The notes under the pieces were generated by a model, which worked only from the letters and a program-made list of their open reading frames with translations, was not told the origin of the DNA and did no database searches. A program made the position numbers and the translations under genes. Positions 10,901 to 22,614 of a DNA stretch of 64,000 nt are shown piece by piece. Location: NCBI RefSeq assembly GCF_016808095.1, contig NC_068974.1, positions 4,464,001 through 4,528,000 of the forward strand, written 5' to 3'. The first letter of the stretch is position 1. Each line of letters begins with the position of its first letter. This DNA is from Vigna angularis (lineage: Eukaryota > Streptophyta > Magnoliopsida > Fabales > Fabaceae).

Positions 10901-11869
10901 TTCTCTTTAGACCTTACAATATAAAAAATTTTATGAGCAACGGTACAAATGATAACTCTCAAAGAGAGAATATGAATAATACAAAGATTTCTACGATTTG
11001 TTGAGGTTTTTCTCTTAATAGAAATACACAAAGTCATATGATATATAAGCATAGTAAGCTTGTCTTGGCATTCACGAGTTCATTGTTCTATTCTTCTTAT
11101 GTTATCCTTTTTTTTTCTCTTCAAGTTTTCGTCTATATATAGTTTTTTTTGAAAGATGACCGTTAGACTAAGAAGTTGACTTCAAGAGGGTAAGTAGCTT
11201 TAGGTAGGATGTTAGACTTTAGTCTACTTTGTAGAGGTTCAAAGCTTCATTATAGCCTTTAGAAAACTAAGCTTGTACGATATGACAAAGCATAAGGCTT
11301 TAAGTGAAACATTCGCAAAATGTTCTTCATCTCTTACAACATTTTTTTCTTGGGTGTAGTGATTCTGATCATATCTTATTGCTTTAGTGATTCGCACAAA
11401 TATTAAGAACAAAGTATACAAGCATCGAATCATTTTATCGTACATGCATTAAATATTTTTAAGGTTGATAAGCATTAAATTGTATTGCGTGTTCAAAATA
11501 TTTTATCATTTGTCATGTGATTCATAAATGCATCGTTTGGTAAAACTTATAACATGTATAATCATAAAATGGTTTAAACATTAGACGATGTATTCTTAAG
11601 ACGCTTTGCTTGAGATAACACTATATTGAATAAAAATTTGTTTTAACTTTAGTGTTATTAAAAAGATAAACGTTATTGCTCATAAAAAGTTATCTTGTTA
11701 CTCATATAGTCTATTAAAAAATGAGAGATGCTTGCTTTTCTTAGACGTTGTTCATAACATTAGTTCATCAGACAGTTGAGTCTAGAAAATGTTATTCATA
11801 AGCTTTCTAAATGTTCACAAAAATTTTCTTTCTTAGACACTATTTATTTAAAACAACTTTTCATACACA

Positions 11870-12880
11870 ACAATACTTCGTTTAATGCTTTTTGTTAAAC
11901 TTCAAAACTTGAGTTGCTTAGACGGTCTATTCTCTAGAGAATCTTGTCTTAACACACAAAACATACATAAATGTTCTATAATGTTTATAACATTAAATGC
12001 ATGTACGATTTGTACTTCTTTCTATGTGATGCTTTGTGTTTCTTTGTTTGTGCAGATCGTGACTATACCAAGCTTTATTCAAAACTTTTGTCCAAGATCA
12101 GAAAGACGTTAAGAGATAGGAAGGCATTCTTAGAATGTTTCCTTAATGTTTTTTGCTCTAAGGAATTCGTACATGCTACCTCTATGAAAAGTAGTGTTTC
12201 TCTAACACTACCTCGCACCTGAATTTATACTTGATAGCTACCTGTTTTCCTCAAAGTCAACTCTCTCTGAGTAATGGATCTTTCTCGAAGAATGCTATAT
12301 AAAGAGGACTGAATGCACAGAAGAATACAATAATTTTGTCTTTGAATCTTACGTTGTTATTCTCTCTCTAAGCTTTCATCATCTAATACTTTCTTTGCTT
12401 AAGAAAAAGTGTTACAATTCTTTAGATTTCATTGTATTGAAAACATACTACTCTCTTTGAGAGTTTTAATTTGTACTTGTTTTTTCTAAAACACTTTTAT
12501 TGTGTTTGTAAATGCTAAAGAGAATTAAAACACTTAGTTGTTTATTTCAGTTGAGTTAAACGGTCTAGTCAGGAAGACTATTGTTGTACCAGGAGTAGGT
12601 AAACTCGTTTATCCAAATTGAATAGTTGTAAACCAGAAGTGGTAAATTTCATTGTAATCCTTGAAAATTAGTGAAACCCCCTTAAGAGTACTTAAGAGAG
12701 AACATGACTTAGCTTAGTTATAGTGAACCAATATAAAAACAAGATCCTCTTATTTACTGTCCTTTACATACATTTCCTAAATGTTGTTCAAAAACTTAAA
12801 GTGTTTAATACATATTTGCGAAAAGGTTTTGAAAACTTTATTCAACCCCCTTTCTAGAGTTTTTCCTATGTTTCAACCAA
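11870..12880 (+). repeat. SIRE-like LTR sequence, plus orientation, decayed
   Basis: The end at 12800-12880 (TTTGCGAAAAGGTTTTGAAA, then CAACCCCC) resembles the terminal region of the SIRE-type solo LTR at 56883-58306 (TTTGCGAAAAAGATTTAAAG, then TTCACCCCCC). Internal blocks at 11880-11960 and 12680-12710 have inverted counterparts at 10100-10200 and 10620-10650. No clean LTR start or target duplication can be defined, so this is a decayed LTR copy. Confidence 0.5.
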
Positions 12881-13099
12881 AAGTCACCCAAAAACATTCA
12901 GTTTTTCATCCTTTAGTCTCCCAAAGGCTGGTGACTAAGTGGCCAATTAGGTCCTTATTACAACTTGAAATAAATCCAAAATAAAGCCTATTAGTTGATT
13001 AACCCAAAATATAATTTGGTAAGCCAATTTTACATAGGATTGAGCCATAATTTATATAAACTAATTACTTAAAAATTGCACCAAAGTGGCACATCACTG
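12881..13099. other. Spacer between retroelement remnants
   Basis: No gene or motif recognised. Confidence 0.5.
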
Positions 13100-14380
13100 A
13101 AGTACCTGAAAAATATTAGAAGAAAGATTTGAATAGTGTTGATGGATAACTTTTAGCAATCCTTCTTTTAAGTGCTTAGATGCTCGACTTCATAAATGTG
13201 TATAAACGTTTTGATGTGCTATTTAGAATATATATACTACAGCATCTAGTAAGAACTTCCTTTATGAAAAATAATTGTTTTAGCTTGGAAGATTCTTATG
13301 TATAGAAATTAAAATGCAACTATAGGTTTTTGTAAGAGGATCGTTCAGACAAGAGAAGAGATAATTGCACAAGAGATTTTATACTGGTTCACTCCAATTG
13401 AGGTACGTCCAGTCTCCTCTACAGAGAAAGGAAGGAGAGAAAGGACTTCATAGCCCAACAAAGTGAAGAAAGAAAGAAAGAAGACGGGGAAGATTACAGG
13501 TAGGAGGAAGGGGTTGGAGGGGGGGGGGGAGGGGAACGACAGTGTATTGGTGGAACAAAAAAACGGAAGGGGATATAAGAACAGGGGATGGATGAAAAGG
13601 ACAATGTTGGGGAGGTAGATTCAGGTGAGGAGGGATGGTGGTAAAGCGAAAGAACTACGTGCGTAAGGCAGGTAAGTTCTTAGAGTGGAAGGAGTAACGA
13701 ATGTTGGATTATATATCATGTTCATCTTGTTTCGATGATCGGATGAGATGACGATGACGGTCAAGAGGTTTGGAAGAGGGCTTCATTGGTTTGAAGTGTT
13801 GAAGATTTGAGAGATTGAAGAGTTGAGAGGGCATGACAGTGAGAGAAGAATTAGGGTTTGAAGAGAATGAGTTGAGAGGATGAGAAGAGAAGCGCGCTTA
13901 AATAGAGGAAAAAGTTAGTCATGAGCGATTGAGCAGTCTCTTCCATTTAATGTGGTTAGTACGGAAAGATTTGAAAGAGATTTGCATCTCTTTGAATATC
14001 GAGAAGATTTTTTAGAAGAGTGTTAGTCAACAGTGGATAAGAGTGGGAGGAGCGGTGAAATCAGAGATTTAAGATTTCGATGAGGAGAGAGAAAGTTTGG
14101 GAAGTAGAAGGGCTGATTGACACATAGAAAATTTTTGGCACATAGGAGATAGGGTTTGGGCTTTGGGGATCCTAGACAACTTCTAGAGATGGGCTCAGTA
14201 CTTAGACATACCCAATACATGGATGCATTTGTCTTATAGACGATTTGTCTTACATGATGCAACAAAATGACGTCTCATGGACAATGTGTCCAAGACGATT
14301 GACTCTCTGTACTTAGACACACCTATATGAACACACTTAACATCTTGAATCAAAATTCATTCAACGCTTCTCATGCCAAT
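13100..14380 (-). mobile_element. Post-pol region of a SIRE-like Copia remnant
   Basis: On the minus strand this directly follows the RNase H relic at 14381-14940. It contains a short serine/proline/leucine-rich frame (14265-14023) and further Ser/Pro-rich fragments down to about 13700. SIRE/Maximus Copia elements carry a long region after pol, sometimes with an env-like frame. Only scattered frames remain, so no function should be assumed. A guanine-rich run lies at about 13520-13540. Confidence 0.45.
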
Positions 14381-14940
14381 AATGGTTATTAAACGGTTAA
14401 TTCTATCTTTAACTAATGGCTTAGTGAATATGTCAGCAAGTTAATCTTTTGTGTTTACATATTGTAAGTCCACAGTACCCTTATTAACATGATCACGTAT
14501 GAAGTGATGTTTGACCTCAATATGCTTAGTGCGCGAATGCAATGTAGGATTTTTAGATAAACTAATTGCAACATTATTATCACGGAGAATAGTAATCGTA
14601 CCTTGAATGTGATTCCAGTCTTCTAGTCGATTCTTGATCCATCAGAGTTGAGAGCAACACTGTGCAACCAATATATACTCAGCTTCAACGATTGACAATG
14701 TGATTGTGTTCTGCTTCTTGCTCAGCCATGATACTAGGTTTCCTCCAATGAAGTGGCAACTCCACTTGTAATTTTCCGTTCGGCCTTATCTCTAGCAAAA
14801 TCAGCATCACAATATCCTTTAAGATCAAAACTCTCACTCCTTTTGTAGTACAAAACGAGAGATGTTGTTCCTTTTAGATATCGAAATATTCGTTTAATAG
14901 TACTGAGATGGGTTTCTTTGGGATCTAACTAAAATATTGC
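14381..14940 (-). pseudogene. Copia RNase H relic
   Basis: The minus-strand frames show the Copia RNase H sequence order with frameshifts. FIGGNLVSWLSKKQ comes first, then SIVEAEYI (the family's S-x-EAEY motif), then KNPTLHSRTKHIEVKHHFIR, then LADIFTKPL near the C-terminus. One in-frame stop precedes LADIF and others lie upstream. The reverse transcriptase proper, integrase and gag are absent. The motif wording is closest to SIRE/Tork-type Copia. It lies about 580 bp downstream of the S-receptor kinase gene's stop codon, in the same orientation as that gene. Confidence 0.8.
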
Positions 14941-15517
14941 ACAAAAACAGACACTAAATATATAATGTCAGGTCTAGACGCGATAAGAACCAATCATTTG
15001 ACAATAGAGAGTATTGTCCCCTTTTGTTAAGCTTTCATCTAGTCTTAGGCTAGTTGTTGGATGCATAGCTTAAAAATGGCTCTCAATACGTTCAAAAGAG
15101 AAACTTTAATATAAGAACGTAAAAGACGTCAGAATTTCCTTTTTCAGATGTCGAATTGCTTCATGGACACCCAAAAGATCATATTTGTGCAGGTTTACAT
15201 GATTCATGCAAACATATAACGTCTAAAAAGTTAAAATTCAACATTAATTGACGTCGGAGTTCCCTGTTTCAGACATTAATTAGTCATATGACGTCTGAAT
15301 GTGAGAATTGTTGATGTCTAAATAGGACAATTATTTAGAGCAATGTCACCGATCATTTTTAATATTAGCTTTAAATATTAGCTTTTTTCAATGCTGACGT
15401 TGAATACTAAACGTGGAATGTTATTTTTGCACAAGTGATTACATTACTTTTAACTTAGGATAATTGAGCAAATAGAAAGCTGTCCTTACATGGCACAAAA
15501 CATGATAAAGAAGTTTT
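14941..15517. other. Flank with CACTA-like GACGTC-type repeats
   Basis: At 15120-15320 short motifs such as GACGTCGGA, GACGTCTGA and CAGATGTCG recur with TTAATT spacers, much like the sequence at 30700-31250 and 34550-34660. This is consistent with the subterminal region of a CACTA-type element, but neither terminus can be fixed. Confidence 0.35.
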
Positions 15518-18500
15518 CTACCTAGCCTGTGGCAGGGTTATAGTTAATTCATTAGTGCAAGTACTAATTGCATTGCTAGTTGAACATTCGGCAGCAGTTT
15601 TCATCCTTGCAACAAGAAAACCAGGTTCCTTAGGTTCTTGCAAAATATTTTCACCACTCAACATAAAAATCACAGATGCCATATTTGGCCTGTTATCTGG
15701 ATGTAGCTGCACACATAGTAGACCAACATGAATGCAGCGTAATGCTTCAGATATGTTAAAGGTGTCACCCAAAGAAGCATCTACTAATTTCATAGGAGCG
15801 TCCTCTTTCCACAATCTCCAAGCCTACAACATTGAAAATGCAATTATGGACCTTGAAACTTGTAATAGGAAATAAAGCAAACTTATGCTCTTTCTCTTAC
15901 ATGTTCTAATAGATTAAGTCCGTGATTCTGAAAGAAAATTCCTCCATTTTTCTTGCCACTTACTATCTCTAGTAGCAGTACTCCAAAGCTGTACACATCA
16001 GATTTGATAGAGAACAGCCCACTAATTGTGTATTCTGGTGCCATGTACCCACTTCGTGAAATTGCATAAATCAGTTAGTTTTATGTATAAATTTTAAGAA
16101 AATTTAAATACAACTTATAATAATTTTAGTTGATGATACTTACTATGTTCCAACAACTTGTTTTGTATTTCCTTCTGTTTGATTTCCTCTAAACATTCGT
16201 GCTATACCAAAATCAGAAATTTTTGGATTCAGCTCATTGTCTAACAGGATATTACTCGCTTTCATGTCTCTATGAATGATTCTTAATCTAGAATCTTGGT
16301 GAAGATATAGAAGCCCACGAGCAATGCCATGTATAATATTCAACCGCTTTGACCAGTTTAGGATTCCTTTTTTGGAAGAATCTGCCAAGCTTCCTGGTTT
16401 AGTACAAACAACAACCAAATGAAGTTCTTTATCTAAATAAAATTTTCTGACTCATACCAAATAGAAAGGAGTCTAAGCTTTTGTTGGGCATGTATTCATA
16501 GACCAAAACTTTCTCCTCTCCTTGAATGGAACAACCGAGAAGCTTTACAAGATTCCTGTGCTGTAGTTTGGCACACAGTATAACTTCATTCTTGAATTCT
16601 TGAATTCCTTGGCCAGTATTACTACAAAGCCTCTTGGCAGCGATCTCTTGTCCATCTGGGAGTGTACCCTAGAAAATTAAATCAAAATAATTGAAATAAT
16701 GAACTAAGTAAATGGATGAGTGCTTTTCTTCTTATGATTATGTTTACAGAAAGGTTACATATTTGGTTATTTACCCTATACACAGGTCCAAAACCACCTT
16801 GGCCAAGCATCTTGTCTCTTGAGAAATCGTTGGTGGCACGAATTATTGCAGGAAAATCAAAGAAAGGAAGATCTAAGTCTCCTTGACTGCTTTCACTTTT
16901 ACTTTCTTCTGATGTCTTCTCTGTTTCCTCCCATGTAAACTAGTTAGCTTAACATCTTAACACAAGAGTACAGAGTTCTTTCATATCAAACATTATTATA
17001 ATGCAAGTTCATCATATATATGAATGTTCTGATCATCCAAAAGTAAAAATGTATCACATGTTTCTCTAACATGATACTGATAAGCAATCAGAAATCCAGT
17101 GTAAATAACAGCTTAACTTGTTAAAGTACTTGCAATAATTGTTCAATGGAGGTCCGGTAATGATAGCTTACCTCTAAGCTTTCTTTTGCGCCAATAACTA
17201 TATGTGAATATGAAAACAATCACAAAAGTCAGGAAAATAACTGGAATCAGCACTGCTACCAGTATCTTATGCCCTCTCTTTTCTTCAAGTATAATTAGTC
17301 AAAGAAATCAACTAATTGTCACTTACAAAAGCAATATGAACAGAGAAAAATCAAGGAAACTCAACGAAGAATTTAAAACCAGACCTATTTCCGAAGCAGT
17401 CATTCGAATATATAGATCTGGCCCCGGGAGTGAAGCGACCACTAAATCAACCAAAGCTTCAAACCAAATGATACAACCTCCACCATCTCTGATATCTAAG
17501 TTTGCATATGCAATGCAAGAACAATTTTCCAAGCATTTGACCTTGCAATTCTCAAAAGTCAAATTTGGATCAATCCAAGACCTTGTAGTATCTGGCAATT
17601 TCAGCCCACTAAATTTTTGAAAACTATTGTCTTTTGTACCACAGCTCCACGGTCCACTAGGCTCACATCCCTGACTCCAATCCAATGCTTTATAATTTTG
17701 TACTGATTTCGGTTTGAACCCCATTAAACACTCGCAGTGCAATGACTCACCACCATTACAACTCCCATAGGGACCACAAACATTGTAGCTATCACATTTA
17801 CCTCTCGGAACCACGGAATAAAGACTCCAAGTTTGGTTCTCTTTAATCCAATTATAGCGTTGCCGAGAATAAAGGGATTGGTTCAAAACAACCCTTGTAA
17901 TAAATGAATTGCTCACAAATTTGTATGTATAATACACTTCATCCGGAGTGGAATTAAATTCTAAGTTGTAACGGGGAGTGTTTTTGCCACTGAATCTGAC
18001 ACCATTCCAAGGGCCACTTCTATAATACTCACTAGAACCTTTCCACATAACCAGTTCACGAGTGTTACCAAGCTCCATACCCCAACTGAAGTTCCCTGGA
18101 GAAGGGTCATCCCAGTTCTTCCACGCGGTTAATCGCCAGATGAGACCCTTCTTAAGGTTCCATCCAATCTTCATTCCTGGAAGAAAAGTATCACAAGGAT
18201 AGTCAAAGCTTTCCCACAAGAAATTCCGTGGATTTGAATCATTCTCATATCTTACCACCAAGTTCCCTGAGTCCAAAAGCTGAACAATTATACTCTGTGC
18301 TTTTGTTACTTCCGCTGTGTTCGGTGACCAAACGAGAGTGCTGTTATTGCTGAGGATCACAAGTTTTCCTTGTGTGCTTATGCTCAACTTGCTGGAGTTA
18401 TCCTTAACTGGGTTTTCACGGTTGGCAACCCAAACAACGGTTTTAACTGGGATACTTTTGTACCATATTCCAAGATAGCGATTTGTAGTTGTATTACTGT

Positions 18501-18663
18501 TGCTTGGACTGAAGAAACCCATTTCAAACGTTCCATCTTTTGACACCAAGGTTGCGCCATCAGGAAGGGACTGCGACCCGTTAAAGGTATCAGTTGCAGA
18601 CGAAATTGAAGGCAACAACATGCTTATTTCGGCAAAAAGAAACAGAAAGGTGTAACAGACCAT
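15518..18663 (-). CDS. G-type lectin S-receptor-like Ser/Thr protein kinase, 7 exons
   Basis: Coding exons on the minus strand: 18663-17385, 17273-17172, 16920-16775, 16668-16458, 16381-16144, 16051-15901, 15823-15518. They total 2433 nt and encode 810 residues, with every junction in phase. Order: hydrophobic signal segment (about 1-23), B-lectin domain ([25 protein letters not shown]), S-locus glycoprotein domain ([13 protein letters not shown]), EGF/PAN region ([28 protein letters not shown]), one membrane helix in exon 2, then the kinase. Kinase motifs: glycine loop [11 protein letters not shown], lysine in EIAAKRL, catalytic [15 protein letters not shown] and YGYMAPEY. The catalytic loop has Met where most relatives have Leu. 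The family sits in the plasma membrane and signals in self-recognition, immunity or symbiosis; the ligand here is unknown. Seven exons with a large ectodomain exon is the usual layout. It appears intact. Confidence 0.93.
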
Positions 18664-18777
18664 GGCTTTGGGAAATTATTGATGCACAGTGAATTCTATA
18701 TTTTGTGGCTGCAACATGATTAATAAGGTGTTTCAATACCTAACAGCTTTTAAATCTGTGGATGTGACTGGCTTGAC

Positions 18778-18783
18778 TTTATA
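18778..18783 (-). promoter_or_regulatory. Possible TATA box of the S-receptor-like kinase
   Basis: TATAAA on the minus strand about 115 bp upstream of the start codon at 18663, in the context CAATATAAAGTC. It is a motif match only, and the transcription start is unknown. Confidence 0.35.
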
Positions 18784-19550
18784 TTGAGACGACCTATATA
18801 CAAAATTCTATGATCGAATAAATTAGAGGAATATATGTCACAATAATTGAATAATTTTTTTTAAAAGTAATAGCTGAGTTTGGTCTATCATTTAATTGAA
18901 CAAATATTGTTAAAAGTAAAGCATGGTAATTTTTCAAAGGATTTAGAGATTTTACTTTTAGTTTAGGACAAACAGTTAACTAATAACCTGTGCTCTTATT
19001 GGTAATTATTTAGTGTACTTAATAGACCAAGACATTCTATCAAGACAATGATCTTCGTTTACTTCTTTTTTATATGAGATGTTGGCTATTCAACCGAGAT
19101 TTTCCAAACATCTAATGACCGACGTGAGTGACGGGAGTCGTCTACAAAATTACTTGATGCTTGAATAAGCAAGAAAAACACAAACGCAACAATTAATGAG
19201 CAATTAATATATCAAATGGTATATTATTAATAATATTCTAAAGGACCCTTACCTAAATGTTGGTGAAAAAAATAAACGTCACACACACATTATGATAGGA
19301 GCATTCTAGTTTTCTGTGTTGTATAGATTGAATGCCACTTTACATAGCTGCAGAAGATAACCAACCGGGTACAAAATAGAAACTGAAAAACAGAACAAAA
19401 AACTGGCCGACTACATCCAACCAACTCGGCAGTATAGAATAGAAAAGCTAGAAACGAAATAATTCAATTTAACCCTCGAAATTTAATTTTAACCTAACAA
19501 AACTCATTCATAAACTTATATTTTTTATCTTTTATTCCTGCAGCACTAAC
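18784..19550. other. Upstream flank of receptor kinase, up to a Copia LTR
   Basis: AT-rich spacer with no recognised gene. The Copia left LTR begins about 890 bp upstream of the kinase start codon, so LTR sequence could lie within the gene's distal promoter. Confidence 0.5.
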
Positions 19551-20051
19551 TGTTATAAAAATTGTGCCGTTATACTGATACTGCAGCACTATCTTTTTTC
19601 GTTCCGTAAGAAACGTTGGAACGTTTCCAAGTCTTGTGTTTCCAGCTAAAATATCGCTCCCAACGTTCTTATTTCATTTCAATGTTACTTTTATTAAAAA
19701 GATCATTTTCTTTAGGAGATATTTTAATAGATATTTTGGATTATAGGCCTAGTTTACCAACTCTATAAATTGAGCATTTCATTCACTCCAAAACACATCA
19801 TTAGAAATCACTCTTCTCTTGGTTTCATTCTTTCTGTTTTCTTCTTTTCCTAAAAATATTCTGGGTTTATTGTATTCTCTTTATAGAGATCTTGCTAGTT
19901 TTGATATGCTCAAAAATTCTGAGAAGTTCCTGTTGTATCATGGGGGCCTTGCGCAATACACCACGGATAAGTCCTTAAGGACAGTGATCTACACGCCTTA
20001 GGAAATATTTTGTTTGTAATCTTTTTCCTTTTATTGTCAGCTTTTACAACA
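19551..20051 (+). repeat. Left LTR of deleted Copia
   Basis: Matches 22093-22614 over nearly its whole length. Shared blocks include GAAACGTTGGAACGTTTCCA, CTATAAATTGAGCA (a TATA-like promoter segment) and TTAAGGACAGTGAT. The right copy has a small insertion near 22130-22155. Confidence 0.9.
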
Positions 20052-20558
20052 ATCTTAAGGACTTATGACTGACATCAACAACTCAATCCCGAATGATCAA
20101 AACTTTGTTTCCAAACCTCAAACGGTATTTGCGAAACCACTTACGGACGTGTCAAAGTCGAGATCTTCTCTAGACAAAACTTCTGGAGGCTAGTAAAATA
20201 CTCGCAGCAACGATCGCTTCTTATCGCATTTGTAGGGACCACGAATAAGGATGAAGAAGAGGGAGACGAGGCGACAAAACTTTCATGTGTCATGCCTTTG
20301 TAATGTTTTAGGAAAGGTGGAGAAGATTTTCTCTCCAGGAAAATAAATAAGAAGATGAGGTACTTGAGTAAATTTTCGTATACTTTACCTACAAAGAGAA
20401 ATGCACAACCAAGTATTTTCTCATTTACCAATCTTAAATATTTTAAAATTGTGGGAATGTAGGTAATTTTACTTAATTACTTGAAGAAATAAATTTGACT
20501 TTTAACCTAATGATATTACTCTAAATCTAGAAGTAGAGAATATGTTGTTATATATTTA

Positions 20559-21533
20559 TATATGAACGACATGCTAATGATTGACACATGCAATCACATA
20601 ATATTTAAAATTAAGGTTTCTAGGATCAAATTTTGAAATGAAAGACATAGGTGAAGCCGATGTGATGTTAGGTATTAGAATCATAAGGAAAGGAGATAGT
20701 ATTATTATGCTAAGAACAATATATTGAGAAACTTCTTAAGAAGTTTAGGTTTTATGACCTCAAACTAGTGAGTACCCCTTATGATGCTAATTCTAAATTA
20801 ATGAAAAATAGAGAAGAATTATTACCCCAGCCTCAGTATGCCCATATTATTGGGAGCTTACTGCACTTAATGAGCTTTTCTAGACCTGATATTGCTTATG
20901 CAGTAGGTAGACTGAGTGCGTGCACTCAATGTCCAAATCAGGAACATTGGGATGCACTTGCTAAGCTTATGAAATACTTAAGAGGTTCAATGGATTATGC
21001 CATCGAATATAGTGGATTTCCCGCTGTACTAGAAAGATACAATGATGCTAACTGGATCTCTGATTCAGATGAGACAAAATCCACTAGTGGTTATGTATTC
21101 ACACTTGGGGGTGGTGCGATTACATGGAGATCAGCCAGACAAACAATTATTGCAAGATCAACAATGGAATATGAGTTTGTCGCTCTTGAGATGGCTGGTA
21201 GTGAGGCTGAGTGGTTGAAAAACTTCTTAGCAAACATTCCACTAGGAATAAAACCAACCTCATCGGTGTTAATACAATGTGATTGTCAATCGGCAATAGC
21301 TATAGCTAAAAACAAGAATTACAATGGAAAGAATAGACATATACAATTGAGACACAATTTGGTGAAGCAGCTGCTAAAGAGTGGAACTATTTCCATTGGA
21401 TATGTGAAGTCAGAACGGAATCTAGCAGATCCTCTGACAAAACCCTTAAGAAGAAATATGATCTTAGAAGCATCGAGGGGAATGAGACTTAAGCCACTAG
21501 CAAACAAACAAGTGATGGTAACCCAACCTTTGT
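20559..21533 (+). pseudogene. Copia RT C-terminus and RNase H, degenerate
   Basis: The longest clean frame (20768-21535) contains the Copia RT tail (IIGSLLHLMSFSRPDIAYAV) and RNase H motifs: YNDANWISDSDETKSTSGY, STMEYEFVALE, KNKNYNGKNRHIQLRHNLVK and LADPLTKPLRR. Upstream at 20559-20570 the polymerase active-site box, normally Y-V-D-D, reads YMND, so the first catalytic aspartate is Asn. A frameshift separates it from EMKDIGEADVMLGI. The protein is truncated at the N-terminus by the internal deletion and would not be functional. Confidence 0.85.
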
Positions 21534-22092
21534 GATTGGAGATCCCATGAATAAGGTTCATATGGGTAAAAACAAGTCACTTGTTAGTTCTGATAGCACT
21601 AATTTGATTTTAAATCAAATATGTCCATTCCTATGGTGTGTGTGAAAGTTCTAGAGACTGCATCTTTGAGAGGTTAAACTTTGTAATTAAACAAAGTTTT
21701 TAATGATCTTCATTCCCTTACGGGTGATATATGATTTCCAGCATACACTTGATCAAATCACCTATATGAGAGTCAAGTGGGGCCACTTGCATGAGATCTT
21801 GGCATGATCTCTAGAGCACTCATGAATACTAGACACGCGCATGGCCTAGTAAGCGCATCACAACGATAACAACAAGGATTGTGGGGGTGTATTGTGATTG
21901 ATAAACCTCTAACACACTCAAGTGTCTTTGGTTCATATAGCTTGCTATACCAACTACACTATGTGTTAAGTTTCTTGATCTAGGACTGGTTCATATAGCT
22001 TGCTACCAGCTATGATGCATTACATCTTGTGAAACCCATAATAATTTCTTTTCTCTTTCGTTTGTATATATATTTTGCAATATGTGGGGGAT

Positions 22093-22614
22093 TGTTATGA
22101 AAATTGTGTCGTTATACTGATATTGCAAAATATCAGTATTTTTTTAGTTGTGCACGTTCCGCAAGAAACGTTGGAACGTTTCCAAGTCTTGTGCTTCCAG
22201 CTAAAATATCGCTCCCAACGTTCTTATTTCATTTCAACGTTCCTTTTATTAAAAAGATCATTTTCTTTAGCAGATATTTTGATAGATATTTTTGGATCTT
22301 TTGGATCATGGGCCTAGTTCACCAACTCTATAAATTGAGCACTTCATTCACTCCAAAACACATCATTAGAAATCACTCTTCTCTTGGTTTCATTCTTTCT
22401 GTTTTCTTCTTTTCCTAAAAATATTCTGGTTTATTTTATTTTATTTATAGAGATCCTTGCTAGTTCTGATATCCTCAGAAATTCTGAGAAGTTCCTGTTG
22501 TATCCCGGGAGCTTGCGCAATACACCGCGGATAATTCCTTAAGGACAGTGATTTACACGCCTCAGGAAATATTTTGTTTGTGATCTTTTTCGTTTTATTG
22601 TCAGCTTTTCCAAC
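22093..22614 (+). repeat. Right LTR of deleted Copia
   Basis: Direct repeat of 19551-20051. It begins just after the polypurine-like tract GTGGGGGAT at 22084-22092. Confidence 0.9.

Larger units (their letters stand above)
19551..22614 (+). mobile_element. Internally deleted Copia element with both LTRs
   Basis: The direct repeats at 19551-20051 and 22093-22614 begin TGTTAT and end near CTTTTACAACA / CTTTTCCAAC. A polypurine-like GTGGGGGA lies just before the right LTR. The interior keeps only a short gag-start-like stretch after the left LTR (about 20069-20190) and the RT tail plus RNase H (20559-21533). Protease, integrase and most of RT are missing, and I see no tRNA primer site after the left LTR. 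No clean 5-bp target duplication is found. The element cannot move by itself. Confidence 0.85.

Noticed and set aside
17204..17620. 138-codon plus-strand frame
   Set aside because: Antisense shadow of exons 1 and 2 of the S-receptor-like kinase.
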